Shown here: piece by piece, positions 55,601 through 63,607 of the stretch | Layout: each line of letters opens with the position of its first letter | Numbering within the stretch: the first letter of the stretch is position 1 | NCBI GenBank assembly: GCA_016711105.1 | Contig: JADJTO010000005.1 | Location: 239,238-303,237, forward strand | Reading direction: 5' to 3' | Length of the DNA: 64,000 nt | Origin: Micropruina sp. | GTDB taxonomy: Bacteria > Actinomycetota > Actinomycetes > Propionibacteriales > Propionibacteriaceae | Notes under the pieces: generated by a model | The model's input: only the letters and a program-made list of their open reading frames with translations | The model's database searches: none | What the model was told of the DNA's origin: nothing | Made by a program: the position numbers and the translations under genes

Positions 55601-56229
55601 TGGCCTGGCCGGTCGACAGCGACGAAGCGGACGGTGTCGCCGGGGGCGATCAGGGCGGGCGGCGTCCGGGTCAGGTCCCACAGCACCTCGGCCGTGCGTC
55701 CGATCAACTGCCAGCCGCCGGGGGAGGAGCGCGGGTAGACGCCGGTGAACGGGCCAGCCAGACCGACCGCGCCGGCGGGCACGCTGGTGCGCGGCTGCTC
55801 CCGGCGGGGCACCTCGAGCCGCGGATCGCCACCGCTCAGGTAACAGAATCCGGGCGCGAAACCGCCGAAGGCGGCCGTCCAATCCGTGCCAATGTGGGCC
55901 TCGATCACCTCGGCTCGGCTGAGCCCGGTCAGGGTGGCGACCTCGTCCAGATCGGGGCCGTCGTAGTGGACGGCGATCGTGATCCGCCTCGATTCCGGGG
56001 CGCTCTGTGCGGAGTGAAGGTCCCTCGCCATCAGTGCCGCGACGGCTCGGCGTAGGGCCGGCAAACCGGACGGATGCTCCACGACGATCAACACCGTCTG
56101 CGCTGCTGGAATCACGTCGATCACCTCGGGCCACTCACGGACAGCCGAAGCCACAGCGACCACTTCGGGGAGCGTGTCCAACTCGATCAGCAACGCCCGC
56201 TCTCCGCAGGGCAGCACTCGTCCGGGCAT
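55597..56229 (-). CDS. pxpB: 5-oxoprolinase subunit B (KipI-like)
   Basis: 210 residues. PCGERALLIELDTL at the start, then ITIAVHYDGPDLDEVATLTGLSRAEVIEAH and AAFGGFAPGFCYLSGGDPRLEVPRREQPRTSVPAGAVGLAG, is the full PxpB signature. It works with PxpC in 5-oxoproline cleavage; the B. subtilis homologue also inhibits a sporulation kinase, a role not expected here. Its start shares one base with the pxpA stop. Confidence 0.92.
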   Translation of the reverse strand: MPGRVLPCGERALLIELDTLPEVVAVASAVREWPEVIDVIPAAQTVLIVVEHPSGLPALRRAVAALMARDLHSAQSAPESRRITIAVHYDGPDLDEVATLTGLSRAEVIEAHIGTDWTAAFGGFAPGFCYLSGGDPRLEVPRREQPRTSVPAGAVGLAGPFTGVYPRSSPGGWQLIGRTAEVLWDLTRTPPALIAPGDTVRFVAVDRPGQ

Positions 56230-56987
56230 CAGGCGAAGGGGGCGCAGACCACGCCGTGGGCCGTCAACCTCGTTCGGATCGCGCGCGCCACGGCGACGGC
56301 ATCGGGGCTGTCGCCGTGCACGCAGATGGAGTCGGCGCTCAGCTGGAGTTCGGTGCCATCGGCAGCGGTCAGCGCACCCTCAACGACCAGCCGCAACACC
56401 CGAGCGGCGATCAGGTCGGGGTCGCTGAGCACGGCCCCGGGCTCCCGGCGAGGGACGAGCGTGCCGTCGGCGCGGTAGCCGCGGTCGGCGAAGGCTTCAC
56501 TCACCGGACGCAGCCCCGCCTCCGCGGCCAGGGTCAGGAACGTAGAACCGGGCAGGCCGAGGACCGGCAGCCCCGGGTCGAACGCAATGATCGCCTCGAC
56601 GACGGCGGACGCCTGCCCGTGGTGCGAAACGATCGCGTTGTACAGGGCGCCGTGCGGCTTCACAAAGGCCAACTCGGTGCCAGCCACCCGACACATCCCC
56701 GCGAGGGCACCTAATTGATAGAGCACGTCGGCGGTCAGTTCATCGGCTGGGAGGTCGATGAAGCGGCGTCCGAAGCCGACCAGGTCGCGGTAGCTGACGT
56801 GCGCCCCGATCCGCACCCCGAGCTCGGCGGCGGCGGCGACCGTCCGGCGCAGGGTCAGCGGATCGCCGGCATGGAAGCCGCAGGCGATGTTGGCGCTCGT
56901 CACCAGCGGGAGCATCGCCGCGTCGTCGCCCATCCGCCAGGCGCCGAAGGATTCGCCCAGGTCGGCGTTGAGATCGATCACCGTCAC
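56229..56987 (-). CDS. pxpA: 5-oxoprolinase subunit A (LamB/YcsF family)
   Basis: 252 residues. VIDLNADLGESFGAWRMGDD at the N-terminus, SANIACGFHAGDPLTLRRTV, GAHVSYRDLVGFGRR and FVKPHGALYN are the conserved blocks with metal-ligand His and Asp. It is the subunit that opens the ring, coupled to ATP use by PxpBC. First gene of pxpABC, read on the minus strand, divergent from the RelA/SpoT gene 71 bp away. Confidence 0.94.
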   Translation of the reverse strand: MTVIDLNADLGESFGAWRMGDDAAMLPLVTSANIACGFHAGDPLTLRRTVAAAAELGVRIGAHVSYRDLVGFGRRFIDLPADELTADVLYQLGALAGMCRVAGTELAFVKPHGALYNAIVSHHGQASAVVEAIIAFDPGLPVLGLPGSTFLTLAAEAGLRPVSEAFADRGYRADGTLVPRREPGAVLSDPDLIAARVLRLVVEGALTAADGTELQLSADSICVHGDSPDAVAVARAIRTRLTAHGVVCAPFA

Positions 56988-57058
56988 AAGCTCATCGTGA
57001 CAGTTGTCAGCCGGGCCCGGGCCTGGGCGCGACAGAGGGGTTCTGCCAGACTGAAACC

Positions 57059-58117
57059 GTGCTGGCGGGAACGCAGGGAGACCGGGGAGATTCGGCGGAA
57101 CTCATCCGGGACGTGAGCGCGTACGCGCAGGCCCAGCCGCACGTCGAGGAGCTGGCCCGGCGGCTCGCAGCCTGGCTGACCATCGTCTTGGACGACGCCG
57201 GCATCAACTATCAGTACATCGCCTGGCGCGGAAAGAGCGTCGCGTCCTTCTCGGCCAAGGCGACCAAGATGGCCGACGGGAAGCCGCTGTACCCGCACCC
57301 GATGCGCGACATCACCGATCAGATCGGTGCTCGGATCATCACCTATGTCACCACCGACGTCGCCGCGGCAGCCGATGTGATCAAGGATCAGCTCGGCGTG
57401 GCCGACGACAAAGACCTCGGTCTGGCGACCGCCAGTGAAGGCAGGTTCGGCTACGTCAGCCGGCACTTGCAGGTCGCCCTCGACCCCCTGTGGCTTGGAT
57501 CGGCGTCCACCGAGATGATCCAGGTGCCGAGTGCGCAGGTTCAGATCCGGACGGTGCTGCAGCACGCCTGGGCCGAGTTCGAGCACGATATTCGTTACAA
57601 GGGAACCGTCCCCCCTGAGCTGGCTCCCGACCTTGATCGGCGGTTCACGCTGGCCGCGGGGCTGCTCGAACTGGCAGATCGGGAGTTCGAAGTCATCCGC
57701 GATCGGATGCGCGAACGGTTGCCCGAGGCCGAACCAGAAGCGGACGCCAGTGACCCCAGGATCGGGAACCAGGAACTCGCCGGGTTCCTGACCGGTCACT
57801 ACCCGGACGCCAGTTGGTCACGCACCGATCACTACGCCTGGATCTCGGGGCTGCTCCTGGAGCTCGGGATCACCTCACTGCGAGAACTCGGCGGACTCCT
57901 GCGCGGGGTTGACTCCGCCGCTCTGAGCACTCGCATGGGCTACAAGTACCCGCCGGGCGCCGTCCGCTGCCTGGACGACGCGCTGCTCGCCCTGTACGGC
58001 ACCCGCTACCTCGGACTTCACGGAAACGCCCATCGGGTCGACTCGTTGCTCGCCCGCCAGGAGAAACTGCGGGAGGTTGGCTCGCCGCCGGCGGCCACTA
58101 CGGCTCCGACCGAGTAG
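57059..58117 (+). CDS. RelA/SpoT-domain protein (alarmone synthetase-like)
   Basis: 352 residues, no hydrolase or TGS/ACT domains, so a small alarmone synthetase-like protein with a long C-terminal extension. The synthetase fold is seen as YIAWRGKSVASFSAKATKM, DITDQIGARIITYV (Mg-binding Asp), GYVSRHLQV and QVQIRTVLQHAWAEFEHDIRYKG. In active synthetases the residue before VQIRT is usually Glu (EIQIRT), thought to be catalytic; here it is Gln. The protein may therefore be a changed or inactive synthetase. The C-terminal 110 residues have no family I recognise. GTG start. Confidence 0.8.
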   Translation: MLAGTQGDRGDSAELIRDVSAYAQAQPHVEELARRLAAWLTIVLDDAGINYQYIAWRGKSVASFSAKATKMADGKPLYPHPMRDITDQIGARIITYVTTDVAAAADVIKDQLGVADDKDLGLATASEGRFGYVSRHLQVALDPLWLGSASTEMIQVPSAQVQIRTVLQHAWAEFEHDIRYKGTVPPELAPDLDRRFTLAAGLLELADREFEVIRDRMRERLPEAEPEADASDPRIGNQELAGFLTGHYPDASWSRTDHYAWISGLLLELGITSLRELGGLLRGVDSAALSTRMGYKYPPGAVRCLDDALLALYGTRYLGLHGNAHRVDSLLARQEKLREVGSPPAATTAPTE

Positions 58118-58150
58118 GTCAGCGGACCGGTAGCGGGGTCGGCGCACCAA

Positions 58151-58555
58151 TCACGGCAGGTGTGCGCGAAGAGCCGACAGGAACGGACGGTCCGGCTCCA
58201 GCCAATCCACGTCGTCCAGCTCGTCGGGGCAGAGCCAGCGAAGCGCATCGTGCTCGGTCGGCTGCGGTTCGGGGCCGGTCAGGCGAGCCAGTCCGATCCG
58301 CAACACCAAGTGGCCGTTGGCGGCGGGCGTGTCGGGGCTGGTCAGGGCCACCTCGCCAGGCAGCCAGCCGACCACGGCGATCGTGGTGGCGAGTTCCTCG
58401 GAGACCTCCCGGATCAGGCTTTGCTCCGGGGTTTCCCCCGGGGCCTGCTTGCCGCCAGGGAACTCCCAGCGTCCGGCGACCGCGGGCGGGTAGGTGCGTC
58501 TAGCAGCCAGGACGCGTCCCTGTCGCACGATCGCCGCACCAACGACGAGAGTCAC
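58151..58555 (-). CDS. NUDIX hydrolase (MutT-like)
   Basis: 134 residues from GTG 58555; TTG 58564 is an alternative. The Nudix box GGKQAPGETPEQSLIREVSEE is complete (Gx5Ex7REVxEE), and WEFPGG precedes it. LVVGAAIVRQGRVLAARR at the start and WLCPDELDDVDWLEPDRPFL at the end are typical of the MutT/CTP-pyrophosphohydrolase group that removes oxidised or wrong nucleotides. It follows the ABC exporter operon (12 bp), possibly in the same transcript. Confidence 0.88.
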   Translation of the reverse strand: MTLVVGAAIVRQGRVLAARRTYPPAVAGRWEFPGGKQAPGETPEQSLIREVSEELATTIAVVGWLPGEVALTSPDTPAANGHLVLRIGLARLTGPEPQPTEHDALRWLCPDELDDVDWLEPDRPFLSALRAHLP

Positions 58556-58566
58556 CCGAACCAAGC

Positions 58567-60438
58567 TCAGGCCTCGTCCTCGGTCAGGGCCGCAGCGAAC
58601 TGCGAGCGGTAGAGCCGGTAGTAGGGCCCGTGGGCGGCCAGAAGGGAATCGTGATCGCCCTGCTCGACGATGGCGCCGTTCTCCATCACCAGGATCACGT
58701 CCGCGTCCCGGATGGTCGAGAGCCGGTGGGCGATCACGAAGCTCGTCCGATCGGCACGCAGAGCCTTCATCGCCCGCTGCACCAGCACCTCGGTGCGGGT
58801 GTCGACCGAGGAGGTCGCCTCGTCGAGGATCAACAGCGTCGGGTCGCTCAGGAACGCCCGGGCGATCGTGATCAGCTGCTTCTCGCCGGCCGAGACGTTC
58901 GAGCCTTCCTCGTCGATCACCGTGTCGTAGCCCTCGGGGAGGGAGTGCACGAAGCGGTCCACGTAGGTCGCCTCGGCCGCCGCGCGGATGTCGGCTTCGG
59001 AGGCGTCGGGGCGTCCGTAGGCGATGTTGTCGCGGATGCTGCCGCCGAACAGCCAAGTGTCCTGCAGCACCATCCCGAGCTGCTCGCGCAACACGTGCCG
59101 GGGCAGGCTGGCGATGTCGACGCCGTCGAGGGTGATCCGTCCGCCGTCAAGCTCGTAGAAGCGCATCAGCAGGTTGACCAGGGTGGTCTTGCCGGCGCCG
59201 GTCGGGCCGACGATGGCGATCGTCGAGCCGGGTTCGGCGATCAGGTTCAGGTCCTGGATCAGCGGTGAGGCCGGGTCGTAGGAGAACGACACGTGGTCGA
59301 AGTGGACCCGTCCGTGCATCGGGGCGGGCAGGGTCGCGGTGCCCTCGGCGACCTCCTCGGTGGCGTCCAGCACCTCGAAAACACGTTCGGCCGAGGCGAC
59401 CCCGGATTGCAACAGGTTGGCCATCGAGGCCAGCGCCGTGATCGGGTGGGTGAACATCCGGGAGTACTGGATGAACGCCTGCACCGCGCCGAGGCTGAGC
59501 GAGCCGGCCGCGACCATCACGCCACCGGCCACGGCGACCGCGACGTAGTTGAGGTTCCCGACGAAGAACATCACCGGCATGATGATTCCGGAGATGAACT
59601 GGGCGCCGAACGACGCCTCGTACAGCTCGGAGGTCTTGGCCGCGAAGGTGGCTGCCATCTCGCGCTGCCGGCCGAACACTTTGACCAGCGAATGGCCGGT
59701 GTAGGCCTCCTCGACGATGCCGTTCAGCTCGCCGGTGGACTTCCAGGTCTGGACGAACAGCACCTGCGACCGCTTACCGATCACCGTGGCCACCCCCATC
59801 GCCACCGGAATGGTGAGCAGCGCGATCAGGCTCAGCAGCGGCGAAATGACGAACATCAGGGTCACCGTGGCGATCAGGGTGAACAGGTTGGTCAGCATCT
59901 GCGACAACGTCTGCTGCATCGACTGGGCGATGTTGTCGATGTCGTTGGTCACCCGGCTGAGCAACTCGCCGCGGGGGTGCCGGTCGAAGTAGCTGATCGG
60001 CAGCCGATCCAGCTTGGCCGCGACCTGCTCCCGCATCCGCAGGACGGTGCGCTGCACGAGCCCGTTGATCAACAGACCGATCGACCACAGCACGGCACCG
60101 GCCAGCAGATAGACCGCCAGCGCCCGCAGGATCACCTCGCCCAGACGTCCGAAGTCGACGCCGGTGCCCTGGGTCACGCTGTCGAAGAGCAGGTTGGTCA
60201 CCTCGGCCAGGATGATCGGGCCGAACGCGTTCCCCCCGGTCGCCAGCGCGGCCAGGACGATGAGCCCCCAGATCAGCGGACGTTCCGGCCGCAGTTGGGC
60301 CATCAGCCGCTTCAGCGAGGGCAGGAAGGTGATCGCCTTCTCTTGCGGACGGGCACCATGGCCCATCGGGCCGTGGGCTGGTCCGCGCTGTTGGGGTGCG
60401 TAGCGGGGGCGTTCGTTGGCTTTCACCGTGGTGCTCAT
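58567..60438 (-). CDS. ABC exporter, fused permease/ATPase half-transporter (second subunit)
   Basis: 623 residues: N-terminal tail, six-helix membrane domain, ATPase. Walker A VGPTGAGKTTLVNLLM, Q-loop LGMVLQDTWLFGGSI, signature NVSAGEKQLITIARAFL, and Walker B TLLILDEATSSVDTRTEVL. It pairs with the protein from the overlapping upstream gene (ATGA) as a heterodimeric multidrug/lipid exporter of the LmrCD/BmrCD type. Under the TetR regulator at 62168. Confidence 0.88.
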   Translation of the reverse strand: MSTTVKANERPRYAPQQRGPAHGPMGHGARPQEKAITFLPSLKRLMAQLRPERPLIWGLIVLAALATGGNAFGPIILAEVTNLLFDSVTQGTGVDFGRLGEVILRALAVYLLAGAVLWSIGLLINGLVQRTVLRMREQVAAKLDRLPISYFDRHPRGELLSRVTNDIDNIAQSMQQTLSQMLTNLFTLIATVTLMFVISPLLSLIALLTIPVAMGVATVIGKRSQVLFVQTWKSTGELNGIVEEAYTGHSLVKVFGRQREMAATFAAKTSELYEASFGAQFISGIIMPVMFFVGNLNYVAVAVAGGVMVAAGSLSLGAVQAFIQYSRMFTHPITALASMANLLQSGVASAERVFEVLDATEEVAEGTATLPAPMHGRVHFDHVSFSYDPASPLIQDLNLIAEPGSTIAIVGPTGAGKTTLVNLLMRFYELDGGRITLDGVDIASLPRHVLREQLGMVLQDTWLFGGSIRDNIAYGRPDASEADIRAAAEATYVDRFVHSLPEGYDTVIDEEGSNVSAGEKQLITIARAFLSDPTLLILDEATSSVDTRTEVLVQRAMKALRADRTSFVIAHRLSTIRDADVILVMENGAIVEQGDHDSLLAAHGPYYRLYRSQFAAALTEDEA

Positions 60439-62168
60439 GCTGCGACCTCCGCGTTGAACTGGCTTTCGACGATCTCGACGTAGGTGGGGCAGGTGGCCAT
60501 CAGGTGCTCGTGGTTCCCGATGCCCTCCACATGTCCGTCATCGAGGACGACGATCTGATCGGCGTGCCGGATCGTGGAGACCCGCTGGGCGACGATCAGG
60601 ACGGCCGCCCGCCTGGTTTCGGCCACCAGGGCTGCCCGCAGCCGTGCGTCCGTGGTCACATCGAGGGCGGAGAAGGAGTCGTCGAAGACGTGGATGTCGG
60701 GCTTCTTCACCAACGCTCGGGCGATCGAGAGCCGCTGCCGCTGCCCGCCGGAGACGTTGGTGCCGCCCTGGGCGATCCCGGCGTTCAGCTGGTCGGGCAT
60801 GGCCCGAACGAACTCGGCCGCCTGGGCCGTCTCCAGCGCCGCCCACAGTTCGTCGTCGGTGGCGTCCGGTTTGCCGTAACGCAGGTTGGAGGCGATGGTG
60901 CCGCTGAACAGGTACGGCTTTTGCGGCACCAGCCCGATCCGGCTCCAGAGCAGATCCTGATCGACCTCCCGGACGTCCACCCCGTCGACCAGCACCCGTC
61001 CGGAGGTGGCGTCGAAGAGGCGCGGAATCAGGCTGATCAGGGTGGTTTTGCCCGAACCGGTGGAGCCGATGATGGCGGTCGTCCGGCCGGGGGAGACGGT
61101 GAACGAGACGTGGCTGAGCACCGGCTGCTCGGCGCCCGGGGAGGTGACGCCGACGTTCTCGAAGGTCAATTCGCCCTCGCGGCTGAGCGTGGTCACCGGG
61201 TGCGCCGGCGGCACCACGCTGGAGGAGGTGTCGAGCACCTCGGCGATCCGTCCGGCGCTGACCGCGGCCCGGGGGGCGATCATCAGCATGATGGTCGACA
61301 TCATCACGCTCATCAGGATCTGCATCAGGTATTGGACGAACGCCATCAGCTGGCCGACCTGGATGTTGCCCTCGGCCACCCGGAAGGCACCGAACCACAT
61401 CACTCCGACGGTCGACAGGTTCATGATCAGCATCACCGTGGGGAACATGGTCATCATCCGGCGACCGACCCGGGTGGCGGTGTCGGTCAGCTCGACGTTG
61501 GCCCGGCGGAAACGCTCGGCTTCGTGGGGCTCGCGGACGAACGCCCGGATCACCCGCAGGCCCGAGATCTGTTCCCGCAGCACCCGGTTGAGGGTGTCGA
61601 TGCGAGTCTGCTGATCCTTGAACAGCGGGGTCATCTGGACGATCAGGATGCCGATGCTGACCCCGAGCAGGCCGACCGCGACACCGATCAGCCAGGAAAG
61701 CCCGATGTCTTCGCGCAGGGCCAGGACGATCCCGCCGACCATCGTGATCGGGGCGCCGACGATCATCACCGCGGTCATCAGCACCAACTGCTGAATCTGC
61801 TGCACGTCGTTGGTGTTGCGGGTGATCAGGCTCGGGGCGCCGAAGCCGGCCACCTCGCGGGCCGAGAAGGAGAGCGCCTTGTCGAAGATGGCGCCGCGCA
61901 GGTCACGCCCGAAGCTCATCGCGGTCTGCGCGCCGTAATAGACGGCACCGATCTGCGCGGCGATCTGCACCGCGGAGATGGCCAGCATCAGGGCGCCGGT
62001 GCGCCAGATGTAGCCGACATCGTTGAGCACGATGCCTTCGTCGATGATCTTGGCGTTGAGGTTCGGCAGGTACAGCGAGGCCACCGTGGCGATCAACTGC
62101 AGGACGACCACGATGCCGACCTGACCCCAATACGGCTTGAGGTAGGTGCGAAGGATTCTGAACAACAT
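60435..62168 (-). CDS. ABC exporter, fused permease/ATPase half-transporter (first subunit)
   Basis: 577 residues. FRILRTYLKPYWGQVGIVVVLQLIATV begins the membrane domain. ATPase has Walker A IGSTGSGKTTLISLIP, Q-loop IGLVPQKPYLFSGTI, signature NVSGGQRQRLSIARALV, and Walker B HVFDDSFSALDVTTD. After Walker B this subunit has Asp-Ser rather than Glu, the degenerate site typical of one half of heterodimeric exporters, while its partner keeps DEATS. Start overlaps the TetR stop (TGATG). Confidence 0.9.
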   Translation of the reverse strand: MLFRILRTYLKPYWGQVGIVVVLQLIATVASLYLPNLNAKIIDEGIVLNDVGYIWRTGALMLAISAVQIAAQIGAVYYGAQTAMSFGRDLRGAIFDKALSFSAREVAGFGAPSLITRNTNDVQQIQQLVLMTAVMIVGAPITMVGGIVLALREDIGLSWLIGVAVGLLGVSIGILIVQMTPLFKDQQTRIDTLNRVLREQISGLRVIRAFVREPHEAERFRRANVELTDTATRVGRRMMTMFPTVMLIMNLSTVGVMWFGAFRVAEGNIQVGQLMAFVQYLMQILMSVMMSTIMLMIAPRAAVSAGRIAEVLDTSSSVVPPAHPVTTLSREGELTFENVGVTSPGAEQPVLSHVSFTVSPGRTTAIIGSTGSGKTTLISLIPRLFDATSGRVLVDGVDVREVDQDLLWSRIGLVPQKPYLFSGTIASNLRYGKPDATDDELWAALETAQAAEFVRAMPDQLNAGIAQGGTNVSGGQRQRLSIARALVKKPDIHVFDDSFSALDVTTDARLRAALVAETRRAAVLIVAQRVSTIRHADQIVVLDDGHVEGIGNHEHLMATCPTYVEIVESQFNAEVAA

Positions 62169-62734
62169 CAGTGCTCCTGAGAGAGGCCGTACAGGACCAG
62201 GTCCGCGACGGCGTCGGGTTCGGCCAGGGTGTTGTCCTGGGTCATCGGATGGGCGGTGGCCAGCGCGAGCGCCAACAGGACGGCGGCAACGACCCGCGGG
62301 GTGACCCGGAACTCGTGCGCGTAGGGGGTCAGTGCCTGCACCAAGGCTGCTTCAACCTGGGCGCGGCGGGCATGCGGGTCGAATGCCGGGCAGTTGCGGC
62401 CGGTGCTGACCGTTGGGTGGTGGGCGAGCAACGAGAACAGCGCGTGGGTGCGTCCGATCTCGGCGATCAGGATCTTCATCACCGCAGCGAGGGCGGCCCT
62501 CGCGGGGAGTCCGGTGTCGATGGTGCGCAAGTCGTTGAGCACGCCCTCGGCGGTCATCGCGTCGATGATCGCCTCGCTGATCAGCTCATTCTTGGAGTCG
62601 AAGACCCGAAAGATCGTGCCCTCGGCAACGCCGGCCGCCCGGGCGATCTGCTTGGTGCTGACCGAGGCGCCGTGCTCGATCAACAGCGGAATGGTGGCGG
62701 CGATCAACGCGAGGCGCCGCTCGTCCGCGGGCAT
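62168..62734 (-). CDS. TetR family regulator of the ABC exporter operon
   Basis: 188 residues from ATG 62734 (GTG 62752 possible). The helix-turn-helix is ASVSTKQIARAAGVAEGTIFRVFDSKNELISEAI. The C-terminal domain has VMKILIAEIGRTHALFSLLAHHP and VAAVLLALALATAHPM. It overlaps the first ABC gene and has a perfect palindromic operator just upstream, so it probably represses its own operon until the exported compound binds. Confidence 0.87.
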   Translation of the reverse strand: MPADERRLALIAATIPLLIEHGASVSTKQIARAAGVAEGTIFRVFDSKNELISEAIIDAMTAEGVLNDLRTIDTGLPARAALAAVMKILIAEIGRTHALFSLLAHHPTVSTGRNCPAFDPHARRAQVEAALVQALTPYAHEFRVTPRVVAAVLLALALATAHPMTQDNTLAEPDAVADLVLYGLSQEH

Positions 62735-62765
62735 GGAAGGGGCTCTGGTCACCCGGTCAGCATAA

Positions 62766-62783
62766 TGAGTGAGCACTCACTCA
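62766..62783. promoter_or_regulatory. TetR operator palindrome
   Basis: TGAGTGAG-CA-CTCACTCA, arms of 8 bp, 14-32 bases upstream of the regulator's possible starts. Repeats with TGAGTGA arms are common TetR-family operators. This makes the open frame's leftmost GTG (62776), which lies inside it, an unlikely start. Confidence 0.8.
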
Positions 62784-62802
62784 GCAAGCTCGGCTGCTGC
62801 GA

Positions 62803-63000
62803 TCAGGACCAGTCGTGGGCGGAGTAGAGGATGTCGATGGCCGTGCGGCGCTCCTCGAAAGTGAGCTCGACCCCGCGCAGGTCGAGTACCACGGACTTCC
62901 AGCGGCGGCCTTCGTCGCCAAGGATGATGGCCCAATGCTCAGCTTGCCCCTCGGATTCAAACCGCAGGAAGGTGCCGTAGTCGGACGTCCAGCCCTCCAC
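62803..63000 (-). CDS. Small protein of unknown function
   Basis: 65 residues: MEGWTSDYGTFLRFESEGQ, then HWAIILGDEGRRWKSVVLDLRGVELTFEERRTAIDILYSAHDW. It is a compact alpha/beta pattern with no signal or membrane helix. Weak evidence for a family, but the composition is protein-like and it sits between the exporter regulator and a membrane pair. Confidence 0.5.
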   Translation of the reverse strand: MEGWTSDYGTFLRFESEGQAEHWAIILGDEGRRWKSVVLDLRGVELTFEERRTAIDILYSAHDWS

Positions 63001-63054
63001 GCACGCGGGTCTCTGCAGAGGGTCGCTGTTGCGTCAACCGGATTAATCTCTTGG

Positions 63055-63189
63055 CTACCGCCGAGCAGGTCCTTTCACTGTTCGCGGCTGGAACGCACCC
63101 GGGCCTCCGGCCAGCCACCAAGTAGCGGCTGCCGCGACCAAGATGAGGGTCAGAACTCCGCCCACCCAGCGAAGCCTCGGTCGTTTCAT
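63055..63189 (-). CDS. Very small single-helix membrane protein
   Basis: 44 residues from ATG 63189, which overlaps the stop of the preceding gene (ATGA). RPRLRWVGGVLTLILVAAAATWWLAGG has a positively charged start, one membrane helix and a basic tail (RTVKGPARR). Unknown; the overlap suggests it is translated with the 80-residue membrane protein. Confidence 0.5.
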   Translation of the reverse strand: MKRPRLRWVGGVLTLILVAAAATWWLAGGPGAFQPRTVKGPARR

Positions 63190-63428
63190 GGCTTCGCCCG
63201 TTCGGGCCACAGTGAGATCGTCGCGGCCGAAATCACGACCAGCGGCCCCCACACGAAACCCATTGGCGCCTCGGAAAGGACCACGGCAACAAAGAATGCG
63301 GAAAGGGCCAGGGCGCTGACGATGCGGACCGCATAGTTCGTGTTCACCCGTATCGCCCAAAAGAGGAGCGCAAGCGCCAGGGCGGTCACTGACCAAACAA
63401 GAGGAATCAGCGGCGACATGGCGTTCAC
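63186..63428 (-). CDS. Small three-helix membrane protein
   Basis: 80 residues from GTG 63428 (ATG 63419 also possible). Three hydrophobic segments: PLIPLVWSVTALALALLFWAI, YAVRIVSALALSAFFVAVVL and FVWGPLVVISAATISL. No motif recognised. Coupled to the 44-residue gene. Confidence 0.55.
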   Translation of the reverse strand: MNAMSPLIPLVWSVTALALALLFWAIRVNTNYAVRIVSALALSAFFVAVVLSEAPMGFVWGPLVVISAATISLWPERAKP

Positions 63429-63607
63429 AGGGGGTGAACCTTTCTAGCCTTGTGGGTGTGTCCATGAACCTACCGGCCTGATCCGCGGGAACGGGGTGAG
63501 CGCCCGGAGTTTGGGCGGACAAGGCTTGTCGGCGACGTCCAGGTCGCGCCCTGCTCCCCAGTCAGCTTCGGGAACGCAGCTGCGGCCGGGCTCGGTATTC
63601 TTTCCCG

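Noticed and set aside
60396..62180. 594-codon plus-strand ORF opposite the ABC exporter gene
   Set aside because: Asp/His/Gln-rich shadow; the ABC motifs lie on the minus strand.
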